Source: an uncultured Faecalibacterium sp.
GTDB lineage: Bacteria; Bacillota; Clostridia; Oscillospirales; Ruminococcaceae
NCBI GenBank assembly: GCA_934525405.1
Contig: CAKSZF010000050.1
Coordinates: 1 to 10,119 of the forward strand
Direction of reading: 5' to 3'
DNA: 10,119 nucleotides
This document shows positions 6,097 to 10,119 of the stretch, one piece after another. Position 1 is the stretch's first letter. Every line of letters begins with the position of its first letter. The notes under the pieces were generated by a model. That model saw only the letters and a list, made by a program, of their open reading frames with translations. It had not been told where the DNA came from and ran no database searches. Made by a program: the position numbers and the translations under genes.

Positions 6097-6855
6097 ATGG
6101 ACGCTTCCCGTTATTTTGACGCCATGCACAATGCCATGTCCACCCTGCACGCCGGTGCACAACTGCTGCTTACCGTCCGTTTGCAGGACACCTGCGGCAA
6201 CGATGCCTATCTTGAAGTAAAACAGCTGCCCGGAGAGCAAAGCGCCCTTGTGTGCTACTCCACCATGGGGCGGCGCTGCCTGAATTTCCAGCTGTTCCGC
6301 ATGGGCTGGCAGCTGTGCCACAATGCCGATGGGCAGTTGACCGGGCGTTTTCCGTCCAGCGCCGACAGCCTGCTGAGCCAGACCGACTTCCGCGCCTACT
6401 GCCGGGAGGATCGGCTGGATGCCGCCCGCACCCAGCGCCTTGTGGAGGAACTGGGGCAGCGCGCCGGGACCAACTATGTTGGCTCCATCCCGCAGAATGC
6501 CCGCACCGGCGCACAGATCACAGTCGAAAGTCACCTTGGCTGCGGTGCACGCTGGAGTTACTGGAATCAGGACGCTTCCCCCTGCCTGCCGCTGGCTGCG
6601 ATTCTGTACTGGCTGGCAGATTTTCTGGCCGGGAACGAGCGCCGCGCGTTGCAATCTGACCCGCAGGCTGCCGCACTGGCTGCGCAGTGGCTGGCAAAGG
6701 ACACCGCTGTGTTCTTTTGCCCCTCCCCTGCCCTGACGGTATCCTCTGCGACCGATCATAGTGTCCCTGCTGCACGGCGCACCCACCCCGCGCCGGTGCC
6801 TGCCGCACGCAGCAAGAGCTGGCAGAGCGTTCTTGCTGCTATGGCTGCGGTGTAA
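6097..6855 (+). CDS. Hypothetical protein, unrecognised family, cysteine-containing
   Basis: This encodes 252 residues. I chose the ATG at 6097 because GGAAGGAGA (6082-6090) precedes it by 6 bases; longer in-frame readings begin upstream of the predicted transcript start. I do not recognise the family. No signal peptide or clear membrane helix is visible, although LPLAAILYWLADFLAG (164-179) is hydrophobic and could be an amphipathic or buried helix. There are eight cysteines (33, 53, 61, 74, 102, 149, 163, 208), many for a cytosolic protein this size, but no CxxC pair or known metal motif. The middle region, about 137-180, is rich in aromatics (WSYWNQ). Residues about 212-240 are rich in Pro, Ala and Ser and probably disordered. 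It has its own promoter and terminator, so the context gives no functional partner. Confidence 0.7.
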   Translation: MDASRYFDAMHNAMSTLHAGAQLLLTVRLQDTCGNDAYLEVKQLPGEQSALVCYSTMGRRCLNFQLFRMGWQLCHNADGQLTGRFPSSADSLLSQTDFRAYCREDRLDAARTQRLVEELGQRAGTNYVGSIPQNARTGAQITVESHLGCGARWSYWNQDASPCLPLAAILYWLADFLAGNERRALQSDPQAAALAAQWLAKDTAVFFCPSPALTVSSATDHSVPAARRTHPAPVPAARSKSWQSVLAAMAAV

Positions 6856-6888
6856 GCAAGGCATCGTTATTTCAGCATGGTTTACACG

Positions 6889-6929
6889 AAAAGACGAGTG
6901 CTCGGCAAAACCGAGCACTCGTCTTTTTT
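6889..6929 (+). terminator. Intrinsic terminator of the orphan gene
   Basis: A perfect 17-base stem (6889-6905 with 6911-6927) encloses the 5-base loop CAAAA and ends in six T residues (6924-6929). The left arm starts with AAAA, so the element could also work on the minus strand as a second barrier behind oppA. Confidence 0.93.
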
Positions 6930-6942
6930 GCTATTATCCTGC

Positions 6943-6982
6943 AAAAAAAACACCCCGCCAGCCGTTTCCGGTCAGCGGGGTG
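6943..6982 (-). terminator. Intrinsic terminator of oppA
   Basis: Read on the minus strand, CACCCCGC (6982-6975) pairs perfectly with GCGGGGTG (6958-6951), and eight T residues follow (6950-6943). An inner short stem (CCG with CGG) tightens the loop. It lies about 53 bases after the oppA stop, and back-to-back with the orphan gene's terminator it insulates the two convergent genes. Confidence 0.92.
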
Positions 6983-7035
6983 CTTGGTGCTTATAGTTTA
7001 CGGTTCAGCTTACGCTGCACAGCACAGGGAGGAGA

Positions 7036-8730
7036 TTACTCCTCGATGTAGCCGTACTGCAGGTACCAGTAGCCGTAGGGGCTGTGCCAGGTGCCCTTCA
7101 GAGAAGAGGTCTGCAGCCAGAAGTCGTTGTAGTAAGCAACGGGGATGCAGCCCATATCCTCCATCAGGATGTCCTCAGCCTTGTGCAGCTGTGCAAAGTG
7201 CTCGGCAGCATCAGCAACCTTAGAGCCCTCGACAGCAGCATCGAAGTCAGCGTTGGAGTACTTACCATCGTTGTTGCCGTTGCCGGTGCAGAACAGCTCG
7301 ACCATGTTGGAAGGATCGTTGTAATCCATGACCCAGCCGTTACGGGCAACATCGTACTCGCCTGCACGACGAGCAGCGGTGAAGGCAGACCACTCCATCT
7401 TGCTGATGGTCAGGGTAATGCCCAGATCACCCCAGACCTGCTGCAGGTACTCTGCCAGAGGCACATGGTAGCCGGAATCGTTGGTGCTGTACTCGATGGT
7501 GGGGTAGCCCTCGCCATTGGGATAGCCAGCCTCTTCCAGCAGCTTCTTAGCCTCGGCCATATTTGCCTCGTAGTCAGCTGCAATGTAGGGAGAACCGCCG
7601 TTCGCGTTGTCGTAGAAGTAGCCCTGCTCGTCCACGATGCCAGGGCCGACCAGGTTGGAAGCAGCAGAGTAGGTGCCCTGCATGATGGTGTTGGCAACGT
7701 AGTCGCGGTCGATAGCCAGAGCCAGAGCCTTGCGGACCTTGGCATCCTTGAAGGCATCGTGCTGCAGGTTCATGCTGATGTAGTAGGTGCCCAGAATGGT
7801 GTCAACATAGAAGTCGCCGCCATCCTCTGCCTTGGTCAGGCTGGGGATCTCGTCGGTGGGCACGTCCTTGATCAGGACAGCCTCGCCGCTGTTGTAAGCA
7901 GCGTAGGAAGCGGAAGAGTCCTCCAGCAGCAGCAGGGTGATGCTGTCGGAAACGATCTTGGAGCTGTCCCAGCCGCCAACGTAGTTGGGGTTCTTGGACA
8001 GGACGATACGCTCGGAGGGGGTCCACTCGGTGATCATGTAGGGGCCGTTGGAGACGAAGGTCTCAGCGGAGGTGCACCATGCATCGCCGTTGGCCTCAAC
8101 AGTAGCCTGCTGCACAGGGCTCATGGATGCGAATGCGGCCATCTTGTCGAAGTAGGAGCAGGGGTAGGACAGCACGATGGTCAGGGTCTTGCCGTCATCG
8201 CTTGCCTTGACGTTCAGAGCATCGGTATCACCGGCCTGTGCTGCGTCAAAACCATCGATCATGCCCAGGCAGGTTGCTGCGTAGGGAGCTGCGGTGTCGG
8301 GGTTGACCATACGCTTGAAGGTGTACTCAAAGTCCTTAGCGGTCAGGTCGGTGCCATCGCTCCACTTCAGGCCGTCACGCATAGTGAAGGTCCAAGTCAG
8401 GCCGTCCTCGCTTGCTTCCCAGCTCTCAGCCTGGCCGCCGACAACCTCGTTGTTCTCGTTGATCAGCAGCAGGGGCTCAAAGATGGTGATGATGGTGTTG
8501 GCGCCATCCACAGCGCTGTTCAGAGCGGGGTCCAGAGTCTCGGGGTTGGGGCCGTACTGGACAGTGAAGCCAGCGGTGTTGACACTGCCGGTAGAGGAAC
8601 CAGCAGCGGAAGAAGCAGTGCCGGAGGTTGCGGTAGAACCGGACTTGCTGCCGCCACAGGCTGCCAGACCCAGAGCAGCGGCACCCACGCCTGCAACCTT
8701 GAGGAAATTACGACGAGAAATGCGTTTCAT
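7036..8730 (-). CDS. oppA: Oligopeptide/dipeptide ABC transporter substrate-binding lipoprotein
   Basis: This 564-residue SBP_bac_5 family protein captures peptides outside the membrane and delivers them to the Opp/Dpp-type permease. Residues 1-25 are a signal peptide with a perfect Tat-like SRRNFLK motif (5-11) and lipobox LAAC (C25), followed by a Ser/Thr/Gly-rich tether to about residue 50. Family hallmarks are FEPLLLINENNEVVGGQAES (84-103), LTWTFTMRDGLKWSDG (111-126) with AKDFEYTFKR (131-140), VRKALALAIDR (332-342), and WVMDYNDPSNMVELF (466-480), equivalent to the conserved DYNDP segment. Length is normal for the family. The start is supported by AAGGGAAGGAT at 8747-8737. It lies downstream of oppD and oppF on the same strand but has its own strong promoter with dyads. 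The symbol reflects family; specificity (oligopeptide, dipeptide or other solute) cannot be read from the sequence. Confidence 0.93.
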   Translation of the reverse strand: MKRISRRNFLKVAGVGAAALGLAACGGSKSGSTATSGTASSAAGSSTGSVNTAGFTVQYGPNPETLDPALNSAVDGANTIITIFEPLLLINENNEVVGGQAESWEASEDGLTWTFTMRDGLKWSDGTDLTAKDFEYTFKRMVNPDTAAPYAATCLGMIDGFDAAQAGDTDALNVKASDDGKTLTIVLSYPCSYFDKMAAFASMSPVQQATVEANGDAWCTSAETFVSNGPYMITEWTPSERIVLSKNPNYVGGWDSSKIVSDSITLLLLEDSSASYAAYNSGEAVLIKDVPTDEIPSLTKAEDGGDFYVDTILGTYYISMNLQHDAFKDAKVRKALALAIDRDYVANTIMQGTYSAASNLVGPGIVDEQGYFYDNANGGSPYIAADYEANMAEAKKLLEEAGYPNGEGYPTIEYSTNDSGYHVPLAEYLQQVWGDLGITLTISKMEWSAFTAARRAGEYDVARNGWVMDYNDPSNMVELFCTGNGNNDGKYSNADFDAAVEGSKVADAAEHFAQLHKAEDILMEDMGCIPVAYYNDFWLQTSSLKGTWHSPYGYWYLQYGYIEE

Positions 8731-8796
8731 AATAATATCCTTCCCTTATATCAAATTTTGAGTGTGCCAGGTTCCCCCAGCCGCCTCTATATTCGA

Positions 8797-8823
8797 TCCG
8801 GTGCAAATAATTTGTACACCGGA
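8797..8823 (-). promoter_or_regulatory. Dyad in the oppA leader
   Basis: TCCGGTG (8797-8803) and CACCGGA (8817-8823) form a perfect 7-base inverted repeat, and inner CAAAT/ATTTG parts extend it imperfectly. It begins about 6 bases after the predicted transcript start of oppA. It could be a 5' stabilising hairpin in the roughly 100-base leader or an operator. No T-run follows. Confidence 0.5.
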
Positions 8824-8835
8824 GGAACACGAATG

Positions 8836-8864
8836 ATTATAATGCGTTCTCACGGCGGTTACAA
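8836..8864 (-). promoter_or_regulatory. Promoter of oppA
   Basis: On the minus strand, TTGTAA (8864-8859), a 17-base spacer and a perfect TATAAT (8841-8836) form a strong sigma-A promoter. The transcript would start near 8829. This lets the binding protein be made in excess over the ATPase genes upstream. Confidence 0.8.
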
Positions 8865-8886
8865 GTCCAAAACCTGGACTGTAACC
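8857..8886. promoter_or_regulatory. Inverted repeat over the oppA -35 box, probable operator
   Basis: The 30-base element has outer arms GGTTACA and TGTAACC and inner arms GTCCA and TGGAC (minus-strand reading) around a 5-base centre, giving 12 matched pairs with one bulged base. The right arm covers the -35 hexamer at 8859-8864, so a bound protein should block or recruit RNA polymerase. No T-run follows and it lies upstream of the transcript start, which argues against an RNA terminator. The regulator is not identifiable. Confidence 0.65.
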
Positions 8887-8939
8887 ATTTTGTGACAACA
8901 TTTCAGCGCAAAGTTGAATTGTTTTCACCTTTTACTGGC

Positions 8940-8959
8940 GTGAAGTGTTCTTACTTCAC
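8940..8959 (-). other. Short hairpin spanning the oppF stop codon
   Basis: GTGAAGT and ACTTCAC (8953-8959 and 8940-8946) form a perfect 7-base stem with a 6-base loop, and the oppF TAA lies at the loop boundary. There is no T-run, so it is not a convincing terminator; it may protect the 3' end of a processed oppDF message or slow read-through into oppA. Confidence 0.4.
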
Positions 8960-9946
8960 ACGGTCAAGGTGATGGCATGCTGCCCAGTGGCCGGTGGAGA
9001 CCTCCTTGAACTCGGGCACCTCGTTGGCGCACTGCTCGTCTGCATAGGGGCAGCGGGTGCGGAAACGGCAGCCGGACGGCGGGTTCAGGGGGCTGGGCAC
9101 ATCGCCCTGCAGCACGATACGCTTGGACTGGCGGGCCGTAATGGGGTCTGCCACCGGGATTGCGGAAATCAGGCTGCGGGTGTAGGGGTGGATGCTGTGG
9201 GTGATCAGCTCGTAGCTGTCGGCCAGCTCCACCATCTTGCCCAGATACATCACGCCGATGCGGTTGGAGATGTGCTTGACAACGCTCAGGTCATGGGCAA
9301 TGAACAGGTAGGTCAGACCCATCTCCTGCTGCAGATCCTCGAACATATTGACGACCTGTGCCTGAATGGAAACGTCCAGTGCGGAAACAGGCTCGTCACA
9401 AACGATGAACTCGGGGTTCACGGCCAGTGCACGGGCAATGCCCACGCGCTGACGCTGACCGCCGGAGAACTCGTGGCAGTAGCGGTTTGCGTGCTCGCTG
9501 TTCAGGCCAACGCGCTCCAGCAGAGCGATGATCTTATCGTGGCGGTCCTTTTCGTTCTCGGCCAGATGATGGATATCAATGCCCTCACCCACGATGTCGC
9601 CAATGGTCATGCGGGGGTCCAGACTTGCGTAAGGATCCTGAAAAACGATCTGCATACGGCGGCGATAGGGCAGCATATCCACTGCGATCTTGTTGTCCTT
9701 ATCGAACAGCAGGTTGCCGTCATAGTAGATCTTACCGCCGGTGGGCTCGTACAGGCGCAGCAGGGTGCGGCCGGTAGTGGTCTTGCCACAGCCGGACTCG
9801 CCTACCAGACCAAGGGTCTCGCCCTTGCGGATGGCAAAGCTTACGTCATCCACAGCCTGAACGTACTTGCGGTTCTTGCCCACACCGCCGGCGGGGAAAT
9901 ACTGCTGCAGGTGCTGGACTTCGACCAGCGTCTTGTGTTCACTCAT
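8951..9946 (-). CDS. oppF: Oligopeptide/dipeptide ABC transporter ATP-binding protein, OppF/DppF type
   Basis: This 331-residue cytosolic ATPase subunit powers peptide uptake as a heterodimer with OppD. Motifs in order: Walker A GESGCGKT (49-56), Q-loop Q103 in [12 protein letters not shown], signature [15 protein letters not shown] (160-174), Walker B FIVCDEP (180-186), D-loop SALD, and H-loop H218 in FIAHDLS. The C-terminal oligopeptide-transporter extension starts near HPYTRSL (253-259) and holds four cysteines (293, 299, 306, 324); this C-x5-C-x6-C-x17-C pattern matches that of ABC peptide ATPases reported to bind a 4Fe-4S cluster. The length and the OppF-style ending are normal. Its ATG overlaps the oppD stop by 4 bases (ATGA, 9943-9946), so the two are translationally coupled, with AAAGGGG just upstream as ribosome site. 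Confidence 0.95.
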   Translation of the reverse strand: MSEHKTLVEVQHLQQYFPAGGVGKNRKYVQAVDDVSFAIRKGETLGLVGESGCGKTTTGRTLLRLYEPTGGKIYYDGNLLFDKDNKIAVDMLPYRRRMQIVFQDPYASLDPRMTIGDIVGEGIDIHHLAENEKDRHDKIIALLERVGLNSEHANRYCHEFSGGQRQRVGIARALAVNPEFIVCDEPVSALDVSIQAQVVNMFEDLQQEMGLTYLFIAHDLSVVKHISNRIGVMYLGKMVELADSYELITHSIHPYTRSLISAIPVADPITARQSKRIVLQGDVPSPLNPPSGCRFRTRCPYADEQCANEVPEFKEVSTGHWAACHHLDRVK

Positions 9947-10119
9947 TCTGCCTTTTCCCCTTTCTCAAATGCAGCCTTCTGCTGCAGCCAGCAGTAGGTA
10001 TAATGGGTATCGCTGAGCTCGGTGCGCGGGGGCATCTTGCTCAGACAGATCTTCATGCAGTTCTTGCAGCGGGGCGCAAAGGGGCAGCCGGCCGGCGGAT
10101 TCAGCAGGTCCACAGGGGT
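9943..10119 (-). CDS. oppD: Oligopeptide/dipeptide ABC transporter ATP-binding protein, OppD/DppD type (C-terminal end only)
   Basis: The last 58 codons of a gene entering from the right edge, ending in TGA at 9945-9943. The visible peptide begins TPVDLLNPPAGCPFAPRC and is the C-terminal oligopeptide-transporter extension. Cysteines at fragment positions 12, 18, 25 and 43 have the same C-x5-C-x6-C-x17-C spacing as in the following OppF, with an extra cysteine at 21, so a similar iron-sulfur site is likely. The position directly before oppF with a 4-base overlap makes it the OppD partner. The nucleotide-binding domain is outside the window, so its integrity cannot be judged. Confidence 0.85.
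   Translation of the reverse strand, partial: TPVDLLNPPAGCPFAPRCKNCMKICLSKMPPRTELSDTHYTYCWLQQKAAFEKGEKAE

Noticed and set aside
6079..6918. A 279-codon minus-strand frame opposite the orphan gene
   Set aside because: It would start inside the terminator hairpin at 6889-6929 and lacks a promoter or clear ribosome site. The plus-strand frame has promoter, ribosome site and terminator in the right order.
7084..8895. A 603-codon open frame antisense to oppA
   Set aside because: This is a shadow of a clear SBP_bac_5 gene. It has no recognisable motif, and it runs through the oppA promoter and leader.
8945..9997. A 350-codon open frame antisense to oppF and the end of oppD
   Set aside because: It is opposite an unmistakable ABC ATPase, and its translation has no coherent domain.

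Overview
The window looks like chromosomal DNA of a gut Clostridia-type Firmicute, most plausibly Faecalibacterium or a close relative in the Oscillospiraceae/Ruminococcaceae. This rests on several inferred signs: lipoprotein signal peptides of the MKRISRRNFLK...LAAC type, fairly GC-rich genes separated by AT-rich promoter gaps, strong AGGAGG-like ribosome binding sites, classic sigma-A promoters and intrinsic terminators with long stems. No rRNA, tRNA, CRISPR array, insertion sequence or phage gene was seen. The assignment is from pattern recognition only.

Left part (1-2938): a LysR-type regulator, truncated by the left edge, is divergent from a large exported flavin reductase. The reductase has a lipoprotein signal, an FMN-binding domain with a flavinylation motif, and an FAD-dependent reductase domain. 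The two promoters overlap at their -35 boxes, which suggests the LysR protein controls both genes. The reductase resembles flavocytochrome c/urocanate reductases, but the residues that bind and protonate fumarate are replaced, so its acceptor is unknown. A strong intrinsic terminator follows.

Middle part (3054-6855): a promoter and a short leader with a hairpin precede a translationally coupled pair, a MoxR/NorQ-like AAA+ ATPase and a NorD/CobT-like von Willebrand factor A protein. Such pairs usually act as chaperones that remodel or metallate a client enzyme, but no obvious client lies beside them. A 20-bp-stem terminator ends this operon. An extended -10 promoter then drives a single unrecognised, cysteine-containing 252-residue protein with its own terminator.

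Right part (6943-10119, minus strand): an oligopeptide/dipeptide ABC transporter locus, ordered oppD (only the C-terminal end is in the window), oppF, then oppA. oppD and oppF overlap by 4 bases. The binding-protein gene comes last and has its own consensus promoter, with a 30-bp dyad over the -35 box and a second dyad near the transcription start. Its transcript meets that of the orphan gene between two terminators.

The most interesting items are the surface flavin reductase with an altered active site and its shared promoter, the client-less MoxR/VWA pair, the orphan protein, and the dyad operator in front of oppA. Nothing here proves a new system, but the reductase/LysR unit is the best candidate for a specific undescribed activity.
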